This document shows, piece by piece, positions 15,579 to 25,189 of a DNA stretch of 64,000 bases (the first letter of the stretch is position 1; each line of letters opens with the position of its first letter). The stretch is from Acidobacteriota bacterium (GTDB lineage: Bacteria; Acidobacteriota; Blastocatellia; Pyrinomonadales; Pyrinomonadaceae). Under the pieces are notes generated by a model. It worked only from the letters and a program-made list of their open reading frames with translations, was not told where the DNA came from and ran no database searches. Location of the stretch: the NCBI GenBank assembly GCA_019639115.1, contig JAHBSM010000010.1, positions 1-64,000 of the forward strand, written 5' to 3'. Made by a program: the position numbers and the translations under genes.

Positions 15579-16217
15579 TCAGCGCCCGGCGTGACGCGTT
15601 CCGCTGCTGTCGTACCACACCCCGGGCCTGGGTTCGAGACGCGGGTCGTGTATGGTTCCTCGCTCATCATACCAAGGGCTGGGGTTGCTAAATGTAGCGA
15701 TCACATTGCCGTCCCGGCCATACACGACGACCTCGCCCTCCCAATCGCCGTAGTCAATAGCCGTCTCTTCGCAAAAGAACAGCCGGCAATGTTCTTCGCG
15801 ATAGTATGTCTGATCCTCTCGTGCGGCTATCAATTCGACTTGGGCGTTGCGAGCCATTTGTCGGCAAAGCTCGTCGCCGTCACCGCCTCGTGTCATCGAG
15901 ATCTCCGCTGCGTGGCATGCGAACAAAATGATGCGGTCCACCCTTCCACTCAGAGATTGAAACAGATGTACATTGCGATACGAGATCAGCTCGCGGCAGA
16001 ATTGCAGCGCAGTAGTATCCTCCCGCAATACGCGAACACCGTGGCACATAAGGAACAGCCGACCGATCCCGCCGTGTTGATGTGCGAGCCCGAGCACTCG
16101 CGTAAAGAAATCAGCAATGGGCGTGGATTCGGAGACCTCGAAGCTGATACGACCTGACGTCGTGGCCGGAGTACGGCCTGCGAGCCTAGTATCATGGGCA
16201 AGTATGTCTATCGGCAT
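15579..16217 (-). CDS. Caspase/CHAT-like small protein in the type VI operon
   Basis: This 212-residue soluble protein lies between clpV and vgrG. Two blocks stand out: GRLFLMCHGVRVL with His59-Gly60, and RVDRIILFACHAAEI with Cys101, followed by GDELCRQMARNAQVELIAARE. A strand ending in HG and a later strand ending in (A)CxxA, then G-x-x-(F/L)-x-x-x-(L/M)-A, is the His/Cys layout of caspase-fold domains such as CHAT and DUF4347. The C-terminal part (about 150-212) has a W-x-G-E-V-V-V-Y-G-x-D-G repeat-like strand and a PSPWYDERG block. It has no signal peptide. It may be an effector, a processing peptidase or an adaptor for the spike. The catalytic reading is inferred and would need structural comparison. 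Confidence 0.55.
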   Translation of the reverse strand: MPIDILAHDTRLAGRTPATTSGRISFEVSESTPIADFFTRVLGLAHQHGGIGRLFLMCHGVRVLREDTTALQFCRELISYRNVHLFQSLSGRVDRIILFACHAAEISMTRGGDGDELCRQMARNAQVELIAAREDQTYYREEHCRLFFCEETAIDYGDWEGEVVVYGRDGNVIATFSNPSPWYDERGTIHDPRLEPRPGVWYDSSGTRHAGR

Positions 16218-16241
16218 ATCGTTCTGATCGCCCGGCTACCT

Positions 16242-18998
16242 TCAGGCAAATGTATAGACGAACCTTCCGTCGCCTCCGACCGCAACATTGACGCTCTTGA
16301 TCGCTTCGCCCGCCGCCATTTTTGCCAGAAATTCACCGGACATATCCGGGAGCAGCGTCCCGGTTAGTATGTTGTACACATTGCGTGCACCGCTGTCCAC
16401 ATCCGTGCATCTGGCCGCAACCGTATCTATCACAGCGTCGTCATACGTGAACTGAGCATTGTGATTGTCTTTTATCCGCTGAGCGATCTTACCGAGTTGC
16501 AGCTTGATTATGAGCCGCAGGATCTCATCCGAGATCGGATAATAGGGAACCGTCACCATGCGGCCAAGCAAGGCCGGTTTGAACGCTTTGTTGAGCTCGG
16601 GCTTAACTGCTTCGACGATGCCTTCGGGCAGCGGACGCGTCTCAGGATCTGCACAGAGCTTCATGATGGTATCGGTCCCGACATTTGAAGTAAGCAGAAT
16701 GATACAGTTCTTAAAATCGATCTCGCGGCCCTCGCCGTCCTCAAGCACGCCTTTGTCGAAGACCTGGAAGAACAGCTCCATCACATCGGGATGGGCCTTC
16801 TCCACCTCATCCAAGAGCACGACGGAATATGGCTTCCGCCGTACGGCTTCGGTCAGTACGCCGCCTTCGCCGTAACCGACGTATCCCGGCGGCGAACCTT
16901 TAAGGCTTGAAACGGTGTGGGCTTCTTGATATTCGCTCATGTTGATCGATATGAGGTTTCGCTCGCCGCCGTATAGAGCTTCGGCAAGAGCAAGGGCCGT
17001 TTCGGTCTTGCCGACGCCCGAGGTTCCAACCAGCATGAACACTCCTATCGGGCGTTTCGGGTCAGTTAGGCCGGCACGGGAGGTGCGGATACGTTGTGCG
17101 ATCGCGTCCAGTGCATGGTCTTGGCCGAGCACGCGAGCCTGAAGGGTTTTGGCCAGGTCGAGAACTGCGTTTATCTCGTCCGCGACCATTTTCCCGATCG
17201 GGATACCTGTCCATCCGGAGATGACCTCAGCTACCGAGTTGCCATCCACGACCGGATGCATGAGCGGAGCTTCGCCCTGAATGTCCTTTAGCTCGGACAT
17301 CGCCGTCTGCAGATCTGCTTTGAGCCTTTCGACATCAACAGGAGCGGATCCGGACCCGGCACTGCCATTCTCGGAGCTCTCTGAGTTCCCGTCAGTGGCA
17401 TCAGAGGGTTCTTCGATCGGAGGCTCTGCACCGGTTTCTTCGGGATCAGCATCGACGGCCGGAAGCCGCGTTTGTTCGAGTTTGAAACGGATATTCCGTA
17501 TCCGCTCGACCAATTCCTTTTCCTTGTTCCACTGTTCGTTGAGTGCCGCAAGCCGCTCCTCTGCCGCAATTCGTTTGGCATTCAATTCCTCGAGCCGAGC
17601 GTCATGTGCAGCACCGGTGACCTTTTCGCGCTCGAGAGCGGCTATTTCGGCATTGAGGTCATCGATCATTCTCGATGTATCTTCGACTGCCGCAGGAGTG
17701 GCTCCCTGCCCTATGGCAACCTTGGCGCACGCTGTATCGAGCACGGAAACACTCTTGTCCGGAAGCTGCCGCCCGGTGATGTAACGAGCCGAGAGTTTGA
17801 CGCATTCGACTATAGCCTCGTCCAGCACGCGCACGCCGTGGTGTGACTCCATTTTTTCTGCGAGTCCGCGCATCATCGCTACCGCTTTTAATTCGTCCGG
17901 TTCCTCGACCTTGACGACCTGAAAGCGGCGGGCAAGAGCCGCGTCCTTCTCAAAGTACTTCTTGTATTCGGCCCATGTGGTCGCCGCGATCGTGCGAAGT
18001 TCGCCGCGAGCAAGGGCGGGTTTGAGCAGGTTGGCAGCGTCGTTCTGTCCGGCTTGGCCGCCTGCTCCGATCAACGTGTGAGCTTCATCGATGAACATTA
18101 TTATCGGCTGAGGCGATGATTTGACCTCGTCGATCACTGACTTCAGCCGATTCTCGAACTCGCCCTTGACACCAGCGCCGGCTTGCAAAAGCCCCAGGTC
18201 GAGCGAACGGACCGAAACATTGCGGAGCGGCTCAGGCACATCGCCCGACGCGACGCGAGCAGCAAATCCCTCGACGACCGCAGTCTTGCCGACACCGGCC
18301 TCACCCGTGAGTATCGGATTATTTTGGCGACGACGAGTGAGTATATCTACGATCTGGCGGATCTCGGCGTCGCGGCCCAAGATAGGGTCTATCTTGCCTG
18401 CGGCAGCTTTAGCGGTGAGGTCCTCGGTGTATTGGTCGAGCGCTTTTGTCTTTCCGGGGACGCCGGAGGCAACCGGCGCGCCGTCAGAGACACCTGATTC
18501 GCCGAGAGCTACTGCCTCGCGGCCCTCAACAGAATCCGCCGTAATGTCCCCAATCTTTGCCTGCAGTGATTCAGGAGAGATGTGGTTGAATTCCCGTGAG
18601 ATATCTCTCGCTATACGAGCCATGCTTTCGTTAGCGACCAAGGCAAGAACCAGATGTCCGGACCTGATGCGAGCCTCGCCGTGCTCGACCGACGCGATCA
18701 GCCAAGCATCCTGCAGCCAGCGGGGAATACGGTCGCTAAGTCCGGGCGTGCGTGAGTTTCCGGTCTTTAGTCGTCCGAGGGCGTCGGATACGTCGCGGCC
18801 GAGCCGATCCATATTTACTTCATAATGGGTGCAAATGCGTGCGAGGTCCGTGTCCTGCATCTCGATGAGCTTGAATAGGATATGCTCGATCTCGACGTCG
18901 TAGTTCGTTCTTGTCAAACAGAGCCCGGCCGCGCCCTCGAGAGCGTTACGGCAAGTGTCATTCAGCCTTCCGACAAGTGATTTGAGATTTACGTTCAT
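16242..18998 (-). CDS. clpV: Type VI sheath-recycling ATPase ClpV
   Basis: This 918-residue AAA+ unfoldase disassembles contracted TssB/TssC sheaths. It has a Clp-N domain (about 1-160), a first AAA domain with GEAGVGKTA near residue 232, [12 protein letters not shown] and [22 protein letters not shown], a coiled-coil middle domain, and a second AAA domain with GTSGVGKTE near 657 followed by [14 protein letters not shown]. The [29 protein letters not shown] linker is typical of ClpV. Unusual is an acidic Ser/Gly/Glu/Pro-rich insertion at about residues 510-555 ([20 protein letters not shown] and onward) inside the coiled-coil domain. It follows tssG by 30 bases. Confidence 0.95.
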   Translation of the reverse strand: MNVNLKSLVGRLNDTCRNALEGAAGLCLTRTNYDVEIEHILFKLIEMQDTDLARICTHYEVNMDRLGRDVSDALGRLKTGNSRTPGLSDRIPRWLQDAWLIASVEHGEARIRSGHLVLALVANESMARIARDISREFNHISPESLQAKIGDITADSVEGREAVALGESGVSDGAPVASGVPGKTKALDQYTEDLTAKAAAGKIDPILGRDAEIRQIVDILTRRRQNNPILTGEAGVGKTAVVEGFAARVASGDVPEPLRNVSVRSLDLGLLQAGAGVKGEFENRLKSVIDEVKSSPQPIIMFIDEAHTLIGAGGQAGQNDAANLLKPALARGELRTIAATTWAEYKKYFEKDAALARRFQVVKVEEPDELKAVAMMRGLAEKMESHHGVRVLDEAIVECVKLSARYITGRQLPDKSVSVLDTACAKVAIGQGATPAAVEDTSRMIDDLNAEIAALEREKVTGAAHDARLEELNAKRIAAEERLAALNEQWNKEKELVERIRNIRFKLEQTRLPAVDADPEETGAEPPIEEPSDATDGNSESSENGSAGSGSAPVDVERLKADLQTAMSELKDIQGEAPLMHPVVDGNSVAEVISGWTGIPIGKMVADEINAVLDLAKTLQARVLGQDHALDAIAQRIRTSRAGLTDPKRPIGVFMLVGTSGVGKTETALALAEALYGGERNLISINMSEYQEAHTVSSLKGSPPGYVGYGEGGVLTEAVRRKPYSVVLLDEVEKAHPDVMELFFQVFDKGVLEDGEGREIDFKNCIILLTSNVGTDTIMKLCADPETRPLPEGIVEAVKPELNKAFKPALLGRMVTVPYYPISDEILRLIIKLQLGKIAQRIKDNHNAQFTYDDAVIDTVAARCTDVDSGARNVYNILTGTLLPDMSGEFLAKMAAGEAIKSVNVAVGGDGRFVYTFA

Positions 18999-19028
18999 TA
19001 CTTTCCTCTTGAAACGATCTAAATGTCA

Positions 19029-20030
19029 TTAATTGAGCACGACCTGACGGTCATCGGCCTCAACCGGCTTGGTCTTGAGCCAAGTCGTCCAGCCGAGTGC
19101 AGGACGACGGACGGCCCTAGTGGTCAGGATCGTCGCCGGCACTTCGCGTTTATTCAGCACCAAGTTCACATCTGAATCGAATTCGTCGCCGGCAAAAAGC
19201 CTCACGACATCGCGCAGCGAAGCGTGGGCGGAACCATCCGGCAGAAACGCTCTGAATTTATTGAACGGCAAGGGGCCGAGCCTAAGCCTGAATTTCGACT
19301 GCTGATCCCAAACGCTTGACCCAACAATAGCGCTCTGGCCGAGTACGCTATTGCGAACTCCGAGATTGGTGAGGTCAGCCTCCTCGATGGGCAGCCATTG
19401 GCCCGAGTATTGTTCTACACGGGCTTCTATGCCGAAGTGGTCGCTCACAATGTTCTCAAGCGCCGATGCTGAATGAGGTAATTGAGCGATGAGCCCGGCG
19501 TACGAGAGAAGAGCTTCGTCTTCGACCGCCATCCGACCGCGCAGCCCTTTAGTTCCGAGTCCCGCGATGTCGTACAGGTATGCGGTAAAGTTATCGTCGC
19601 CGCGTTCGAATGCGACCGGAAACCTGTACTTGGACCACGCACGATAAAATAATGAGACCGCCCGATGAGTGAAGATATCGAGAAACGCCCAAAGAGCAGT
19701 ATCGCGGTGGCGAATCCGGTCGAGTACGAGTTCGGTGTAGTGCGTCGGCATCACACCGCTAACGCCTACCATGCCCATAAAATTGACCATCATTTCGAGG
19801 CGCGTGTCGGACTCGTCGTGTTCGTTAACGCGCTCGATCTGATGTATCTCGCTAGACGGAAAATCGAGGCCAACCCTTGATCGGAATCGGACCACCTCAT
19901 CCGACGGCATCGCGTCAGATCCAACGGGGAGCCGCTCAGGATAGAGCTTTTCGAGCAGGCGCACGGCCTGGAAGAACTCGAATTCGAACGGTTCCTCGAA
20001 TAGGTTTTGCTCAAGCGGTTTCTTTGACAC
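19029..20030 (-). CDS. tssG: Type VI baseplate protein TssG
   Basis: This 333-residue cytosolic protein begins with the family's FEFFQAVRLLEKLYPERLPVG and has VRFRSRVGLDFPSSEIHQIE, MMVNFMGMVGVSGVMPTHYTELVLDR (the conserved FxGLxGxxGxLPxHYTE block) and FRLRLGPLPFNKFRAFLP. TssG pairs with TssF and TssE in the baseplate wedge. The gene starts 6 bases after tssF, in the usual tssF-tssG order. Confidence 0.93.
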   Translation of the reverse strand: MSKKPLEQNLFEEPFEFEFFQAVRLLEKLYPERLPVGSDAMPSDEVVRFRSRVGLDFPSSEIHQIERVNEHDESDTRLEMMVNFMGMVGVSGVMPTHYTELVLDRIRHRDTALWAFLDIFTHRAVSLFYRAWSKYRFPVAFERGDDNFTAYLYDIAGLGTKGLRGRMAVEDEALLSYAGLIAQLPHSASALENIVSDHFGIEARVEQYSGQWLPIEEADLTNLGVRNSVLGQSAIVGSSVWDQQSKFRLRLGPLPFNKFRAFLPDGSAHASLRDVVRLFAGDEFDSDVNLVLNKREVPATILTTRAVRRPALGWTTWLKTKPVEADDRQVVLN

Positions 20031-20036
20031 GATTAT

Positions 20037-21926
20037 CTAAAGCAACTCTCTTTCGCCGGCCCGCGGGGCAAAGCGGCGAACCTCATTCTCCTTTTGGACT
20101 GTCCGGAGAACCATCTGATTGAACGAATTCAACGACGCGTACAATCCAAGGAATCTCTCGAGAACACATGCGAATAGAAAATATCCGCTGCCGACGAACT
20201 CGTCCTCGTCTATCGTGACGGTCGTCTCGATCCCGCGGACAAAACCGGCGCCTATACGGGCCCCGAGCTGTCTGACAACCTTTCGCGAAGTCACGGATGT
20301 CAGCCCCACGATCTGCTTTCGCGTCACCGACGAATCGGTGAAATTATATAGATGCAGTATCTCCTGTAGGGCCTCAGGCGAGCCGTCGGCGTCATTCACC
20401 AGAGACAGGTAATTCAAATTCAGATGCGAGATCAGCCGCCACTGTGCAGAACGACGCTGTGGAGGACGGATCGTCTCGGTCGGTTTTGTCAGACAGCGGA
20501 CGCGCGAAAGTACGGCAGTGCCCTCGACCTCAAAATCACCCTCTTTGCCTCCGAAAGGAAGCCGGGCTGGCAGGTCGCGGTTCGTACATGTCGTGCGCAC
20601 ATTTAGAACCTCAACGGCAGGAACATGTGGATCGAAATGCTCATCTACCAGCGACAAAAATACCTCGGTGCCTTCGTCGTCCGGACGCTGCGAATCGCGT
20701 CGGACGGCCGTCCAATAGGATCTCTCCAGATCGTCATCATAGGCGTGTCTCAGCGAATAGAACGGCGAATATTCGCGCGTGACGTTGGTCCTCGGGTCCG
20801 AGGTGATGACGCCGTCCACTGAGTAAACCTCGGTCGCCGACTGACGGTGGACGTCGGGGATGACCTGGTATTCGTACTTCCGCTGCGACAGATAGACCGG
20901 GTCAGAGAGCTTCGAGAACAAATTTACGATCGGGGTACAGCCGAGCCGGAATGTTTCGGCTGTGACCGGCGCAACAGGAGGCGTGACGTCGCGGAGATGT
21001 ATCAAAAGGTCAAAATGGCTCCCGAACTTCTGGTCGATGGCGCGTTCAAGGCCCAAAATATCAAAGAACAGAAATTTTGCAGGAAATGCGAAATACTCGG
21101 TCAGCAGCCGATATCCCATGAACGAGCGTTTGGAGAAAGGGAGCAGGGCTTCGTCGTCGGCAAAACCCACCTGTCGTATGTGTTCGGCGGCGGGCAAAAT
21201 GATCGGATCCGGAAGCTTAGCCATGACATTCGTCATGGTCTTCATTGACCGTTCGCCTATCGGCGGATCCTTAGGCCGAAATTCGATCGCGACCGCATGG
21301 TTGAACAAGATCTCGTAAAGCGGAAACGTGAGCTGCGGGTCGCCGTCAATATAGAAACGGAGCGACGACGGCACCGAGTTGCCGTCGATCCGAAACTCAG
21401 AAAGCGAGGCATCGCCATAACATCGCATCGAGATCCGTATCCGGCAGGACGCGAACTTTCCGAGGCCATCCTTAGGTGCGTCCGATTCAAGGGCCGCAGA
21501 TTCTATCTCGATCGGGAACAGGTCAGTCTCGAATGCCGTCCTGAACCGGCAAGGCGTACCGTCAACGGGCCTGGAATTGAGCCGCGTTCCGCGCTCCATC
21601 CTCTGCACGGTCGTGAGGCGGTCGTTGGGTGTGCCGAACGAGATCTGAGCGATCGCCATCGATGGGATCGGAGCCAGATAATGCGGATAGAGCGTGTTAA
21701 GGAACGCTTCGGTTATCTCGGGGAATTCATCATCAAGCTTGAGGCCGACCCGGGCGGTAAGAAAAGCGAACGCCTCGATCATCCTCTCAACGTGCGGATC
21801 CTCTACCTTTTCCTCGTCGAGGAGCAGCCGAGCGGCGATCTTCGGGTATCGCCGTGCGAACTCTGCACCCATACGCCGTAGGAAAACGAGTTCGCGTTCG
21901 TAATATCCGAGTAGTTCGTCTCGCAT
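20037..21926 (-). CDS. tssF: Type VI baseplate protein TssF
   Basis: This 629-residue protein starts with the diagnostic YYERELVFLRRMGAEFARRYPKIAARL, then DPHVERMIEAFAFLTARVGLKLDDEFPEITEAFLNTLYPHYLAPIPSMAIAQ. The last part, IDEDEFVGSGYFLFACVLERFLGLYASLNSFNQ, is also conserved in the family. It forms the baseplate wedge with TssG. The gene starts 21 bases after the stop of tssE. Confidence 0.95.
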   Translation of the reverse strand: MRDELLGYYERELVFLRRMGAEFARRYPKIAARLLLDEEKVEDPHVERMIEAFAFLTARVGLKLDDEFPEITEAFLNTLYPHYLAPIPSMAIAQISFGTPNDRLTTVQRMERGTRLNSRPVDGTPCRFRTAFETDLFPIEIESAALESDAPKDGLGKFASCRIRISMRCYGDASLSEFRIDGNSVPSSLRFYIDGDPQLTFPLYEILFNHAVAIEFRPKDPPIGERSMKTMTNVMAKLPDPIILPAAEHIRQVGFADDEALLPFSKRSFMGYRLLTEYFAFPAKFLFFDILGLERAIDQKFGSHFDLLIHLRDVTPPVAPVTAETFRLGCTPIVNLFSKLSDPVYLSQRKYEYQVIPDVHRQSATEVYSVDGVITSDPRTNVTREYSPFYSLRHAYDDDLERSYWTAVRRDSQRPDDEGTEVFLSLVDEHFDPHVPAVEVLNVRTTCTNRDLPARLPFGGKEGDFEVEGTAVLSRVRCLTKPTETIRPPQRRSAQWRLISHLNLNYLSLVNDADGSPEALQEILHLYNFTDSSVTRKQIVGLTSVTSRKVVRQLGARIGAGFVRGIETTVTIDEDEFVGSGYFLFACVLERFLGLYASLNSFNQMVLRTVQKENEVRRFAPRAGERELL

Positions 21927-21947
21927 TTTATCAGGAAATAAAAGCCG

Positions 21948-22433
21948 TCACCGTTCGACGACCGAGAACTCGCCGCTGCCGTTCTCGAGTACCGAATCAA
22001 ACACAACGGGCTCGGGCGTCGGCTCGACATCGAGTCTCGCCTCGATCCGAAATCGCAGATCACGATCAAGGTGGCCGACCGTGTCAAGAGTGACCTTGAG
22101 GTCGAGCAGCCTCGGTTCGAAATGTCTTATCGCGGACTCGAGCGCCTTACTCAGCCGTTTCTGCTCGGCAGGGCTCTTGGGGCTCATTCCCATGATATCG
22201 GGGATGCCGTAAAAAGCGACGGATCTGCGCATCTCAGCGTCGTCAGCCAGGTCTTCGTCCCCGTAGCAGCGAGCGTTGAGCAGCCACTCGAGATCGCGCC
22301 GCACGGATTGTCTAAGTTCGCGAAGGCCGATCTGACGAGAACGGGGCGGGTCCGCGGATGCCGACGGGTCGAGATCGATCAACCGGTCAAGCACCGAAGG
22401 CGTGATCGCTATGTTGTCTCCCCATCGGGCCAT
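21948..22433 (-). CDS. tssE: Type VI baseplate protein TssE (gp25-like)
   Basis: This 161-residue protein has the gp25-like pattern: SVLDRLIDLDP at the start, LRELRQSVRRDLEWLLNARCY in the middle (the conserved LExLLNxR motif), YGIPDIMGM, then an acidic-basic helix KRLSKALESAIRHFEPRLLDLKVTL. It links the sheath to the baseplate. It follows hcp after a 94-base gap that contains a strong hairpin. Confidence 0.9.
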   Translation of the reverse strand: MARWGDNIAITPSVLDRLIDLDPSASADPPRSRQIGLRELRQSVRRDLEWLLNARCYGDEDLADDAEMRRSVAFYGIPDIMGMSPKSPAEQKRLSKALESAIRHFEPRLLDLKVTLDTVGHLDRDLRFRIEARLDVEPTPEPVVFDSVLENGSGEFSVVER

Positions 22434-22454
22434 AGAATGTACTGATTGATGGAA

Positions 22455-22497
22455 ATGTTATGCCGCCTTTCGATTCGATCGAAGTGCGGCATAACAT
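22455..22497 (-). terminator. Strong hairpin downstream of hcp
   Basis: ATGTTATGCCGC at 22455-22466 pairs perfectly with GCGGCATAACAT at 22486-22497, and the inner bases TTTCGAT/ATCGAAG pair further, leaving a 3-base loop. There is no T run after it on the minus strand, so it is more likely an RNA stability or partial-termination element between hcp and tssE than a full terminator. Confidence 0.55.
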
Positions 22498-22527
22498 GAA
22501 CGGGGCCTGAGTGAACCCGAAGGTGAC

Positions 22528-23016
22528 TTAGACCTTCTTGTTCTGCTTGATGTCGTATCCGGCCTTGACAGTGCCGCCGAGCGTGCCGTCCGCCTTCTGC
22601 TCTTTATACTCGATCTCGACCTTGGCGAAATTGAACGAGATCTGGTCAGTAGGGATCACGTCGCCCGCTCCGCTGCCGCCGGTCTGATAGCCCGACACAA
22701 GTACGTCGCTGAGCGTATACTTGAGGAATTCCTGCTGTTCGGTCCCGGCCTTTCGGGCAACGATCGTCGCCTTTTTGATGTGCTCGCCTGTGGCACATGC
22801 AAGCATGAGTTTTGGCGATGCCTTGCTGCACTTCATAACGAAGTGGAAGTCCTGCATCACGACCTTGCCGGCTCCGCCGCCACCGCCAGATGAATGCGAA
22901 CCGGATTGCGATGCACCCCACGACCATGACAAGAGTTCGATCTCGCCTTTATGCTTGTGGTCCTGGCTTTCGCCTTCGATGCCTTCGATCTTCAAGAAAT
23001 AATCTACTGCTGCCAT
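22528..23016 (-). CDS. hcp: Type VI tube protein Hcp
   Basis: This 162-residue protein has the Hcp1 family layout: YFLKIEGIEGESQDHKHKGEIELLSWSWGASQSG near the start, VVMQDFHFVMKCSKASPKLMLACATGEHIKKATIVARKAG in the middle and QISFNFAKVEIEYKEQKADGTLGG near the end. Hexameric rings stack to form the inner tube of the secretion machine. A short glycine-rich loop (SGGGGGAG) is inserted near residue 45. A clear AAAAAGGAG precedes the ATG, the strongest ribosome binding site in this operon. Hairpins lie on both sides of the gene, which fits the high Hcp amounts the machine needs. Confidence 0.95.
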   Translation of the reverse strand: MAAVDYFLKIEGIEGESQDHKHKGEIELLSWSWGASQSGSHSSGGGGGAGKVVMQDFHFVMKCSKASPKLMLACATGEHIKKATIVARKAGTEQQEFLKYTLSDVLVSGYQTGGSGAGDVIPTDQISFNFAKVEIEYKEQKADGTLGGTVKAGYDIKQNKKV

Positions 23017-23089
23017 TGTTTTGCTCCTTTTTCAACCTCTCAAAATAGCTGACCCTTGACGTTCATCAGCTTCAGAAATAAGACGGGAA

Positions 23090-23127
23090 GCGAGGCACCT
23101 TTTGCATAAAAAAGCTTAGGCCCTCGC
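23090..23127 (-). other. Stem-loop between tssC and hcp
   Basis: On the minus strand GCGAGG at the 5' side pairs with CCTCGC at the 3' side, followed after a small internal loop by CCT/AGG, with a T-rich loop. It lies in the 129-base gap before hcp, and may protect the 5' end of a processed hcp transcript or reduce read-through. Confidence 0.45.
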
Positions 23128-23145
23128 TTCGGCCGTTCGAGGTGG

Positions 23146-24636
23146 TCAGCCCTGAGCAGGCTGCGGCAGATCGGCCACAAGCCTGAGCGAGACTGATAGT
23201 TCGTCTAACTGGAAATGCGGACGCAGGAAAGCGACCGCACGATAGCAGCCCGGTTTCCCGGGTATCTCGGCGACGTCAACCCTAGCTTCTCTGAGAGGAT
23301 ACTGTGCTTTGGTAGCCTGCGAAGCATTGTCGTCGTCGGTCACATAGTTGTTGATCCATTGATTGAGGAATCGTTCGCAATCTTTCTGCGACATGAAGGA
23401 CCCGATCTTGTCCCGCATCATCGCCTTCAGATAGTGCGCGAATCTCGATACCGCGAAAATGTACTGCAGCTGTGAGGAGAGCCTAGCGTTGGCGTTCGCC
23501 GCGTCAGAATCGTACTTCTTGGGCTTATTGGCCGACTGTGTGCCGAAGAAAGCCGCATAATCCGTGCCCTTGCAATGAACGAGCGGGATGAAGCCGTTAT
23601 CGGCGAACTCCTTCTCACGTCGGTCTGTTATTGCCACCTCGGTCGGGCATTTCATCGCGACCTCGCCTTCGTCGGTCTCGAACGTATGCGTCGGCAGTCC
23701 GTCAACGAGTCCGCCGCCTTCGACGCCGCGGATCGCAACGCACCAGCCGTACATCGAGAATGCCTCGGTCAGACATGTGCCGAGCGTATATGCGGCATTG
23801 CCCCACAGATATTTCTTGTGGTCCTTGCCGTCCACATCTTCCTCGAAACGGAACGTCTCGGTCGGCTTGGTCGCCGCCCCGTACGGTTCGCGCATCAATA
23901 CATGTGGCATCGTAAGGCCGACGTAACGCGAATCTTCCGATTCGCGGAAGCTGCGCCACTTCATATATTCGGTCCGGTCGAAGATCTTCGATATATCGCG
24001 GACCTCGGTCATCTCAGAGAAAGTATCCCACCCGAACATGCCCGCAGAGGCCGCGCTCAGGAACGGTGCGTGGGCAGCGGCGGCCACCTGCGAAATGCTC
24101 TCGAGCAACGCCATATCCTGCGGATGATTGCCGAACTCGAAATCCCCGATAAGTGCGCCGAACGGCGCTCCGCCAAAGGTACCGTACTCTTCTTCGTAAA
24201 CTTTCTTGAAGAGCGAGGACTGGTCAAACTCAAGTGCGCGTTCAAAGTCCTTAAGAAGGTCGGATTTGGTGACGCTCATCACCTTGATCTTCAATTGCGG
24301 GCCCGTCAGGCTGTTCTTGATCAGATGATGCAGGCCACGCCACGAGCCTTCCAGTTTCTGAAAATCCTCGTGGTGCATGATCTCGTTCATCTGAGCGGAC
24401 AGGAGCCTGTCGATCTCAGCGATACGAGAATTGATCGCAACGTCCATATTCTTGGACATCGTCAGCTCGCCGCTCATCACCTGATTGACGAATTCGCCTA
24501 TCATGTCCTTGGCCCGCTCTTTCTGATAGTCGTCACGGGCCATCTTTCCTTCGGTCAGGATCTGATCCAGCAGGCCGCCGCCGGCATCGGCTGTGACGGT
24601 TTCGACCGCTGCGTCTTGTTCTTTGGTCTTGGCCAT
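23146..24636 (-). CDS. tssC: Type VI sheath large subunit TssC
   Basis: This 496-residue protein shows the TssC pattern: INSRIAEIDRLLSAQMNEIMHHEDFQKLEGSWRGLHHLIKN, then LLKDFERALEFDQSSLFKKVYEEEYGTFGGAPFGALIGDFEFGNHPQD, PFLSAASAGMFG, VLMREPYG, and the C-terminal FAVSRFAHYLKAMMRDKIGSFMSQKDCERFLNQWINNYV. It polymerises with TssB into the contractile sheath. The gene begins 1 base after tssB ends, so the pair is coupled. Confidence 0.96.
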   Translation of the reverse strand: MAKTKEQDAAVETVTADAGGGLLDQILTEGKMARDDYQKERAKDMIGEFVNQVMSGELTMSKNMDVAINSRIAEIDRLLSAQMNEIMHHEDFQKLEGSWRGLHHLIKNSLTGPQLKIKVMSVTKSDLLKDFERALEFDQSSLFKKVYEEEYGTFGGAPFGALIGDFEFGNHPQDMALLESISQVAAAAHAPFLSAASAGMFGWDTFSEMTEVRDISKIFDRTEYMKWRSFRESEDSRYVGLTMPHVLMREPYGAATKPTETFRFEEDVDGKDHKKYLWGNAAYTLGTCLTEAFSMYGWCVAIRGVEGGGLVDGLPTHTFETDEGEVAMKCPTEVAITDRREKEFADNGFIPLVHCKGTDYAAFFGTQSANKPKKYDSDAANANARLSSQLQYIFAVSRFAHYLKAMMRDKIGSFMSQKDCERFLNQWINNYVTDDDNASQATKAQYPLREARVDVAEIPGKPGCYRAVAFLRPHFQLDELSVSLRLVADLPQPAQG

Positions 24637-24637
24637 A

Positions 24638-25153
24638 CTAGTCCTCCTTAGCGTCGAGGCCGAGCTCGCTGCTCAAGGCCTTCTGTTTGTCAGCATTCGC
24701 TATCAGATCTTCAAGCATTGATTCGAGTTTCTCATTGCCGTCCATTTTAGATCTGAGGTCCGCAAGTTTTTGCCTGGCTTCTACGAGTTTGCGCAGAGGC
24801 TCGATCTGCTGAACGATCTTGTCGGGTTCAAAATCCTCGATATCTTTGAACCTTAGCTCGATGCCCATTTTGCTGCCGTCGTCCTGCATCTTGTTATCCA
24901 CGGTGAATGCAAGGCGAGGTGCCATACCGGCCAGCACCTGATTAAAGTTGTCCGGGTCGATCTCGACAAACTTGCGATTTTTCAGCGCCGGAAGCGGTTC
25001 ATCGGGCTTGCCGACAAAATCGCCCATTACTCCGACCACGAAGGGCAATTCCTTTAGCTCGATGGCGCCGCCGACCTCAACATCGTAGGTGATCTGGACA
25101 CGCGGCGGACGCACACGGTCGATCTTGTGTTGTAAGCTCTCTCTTTTAGGCAT
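24638..25153 (-). CDS. tssB: Type VI sheath small subunit TssB
   Basis: This 171-residue protein has the diagnostic RVRPPRVQITYDVEVGGAIELKELPFVVGVMGDFVG, then LKNRKFVEIDPDNFNQVLAGMAPRLAFTVDN, ELRFKDIEDFEPDKIVQQIEPLRKL. It binds TssC to form the sheath, and in the family its C-terminal helix takes part in ClpV recognition or sheath packing. Its position directly before tssC and after tssA is the common order. Confidence 0.96.
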   Translation of the reverse strand: MPKRESLQHKIDRVRPPRVQITYDVEVGGAIELKELPFVVGVMGDFVGKPDEPLPALKNRKFVEIDPDNFNQVLAGMAPRLAFTVDNKMQDDGSKMGIELRFKDIEDFEPDKIVQQIEPLRKLVEARQKLADLRSKMDGNEKLESMLEDLIANADKQKALSSELGLDAKED

Positions 25154-25189
25154 TAACGTATTCTCCTTTTATTGATGACAAAATATCGC

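Noticed and set aside
18121..18825. Plus-strand open frame of 234 codons opposite clpV
   Set aside because: It is rich in Ser, Pro, Thr and Arg and lies fully inside clpV with its Clp motifs on the other strand.
23575..24651. Plus-strand open frame of 358 codons opposite tssC
   Set aside because: tssC on the minus strand has full family motifs; the opposite frame shows none.
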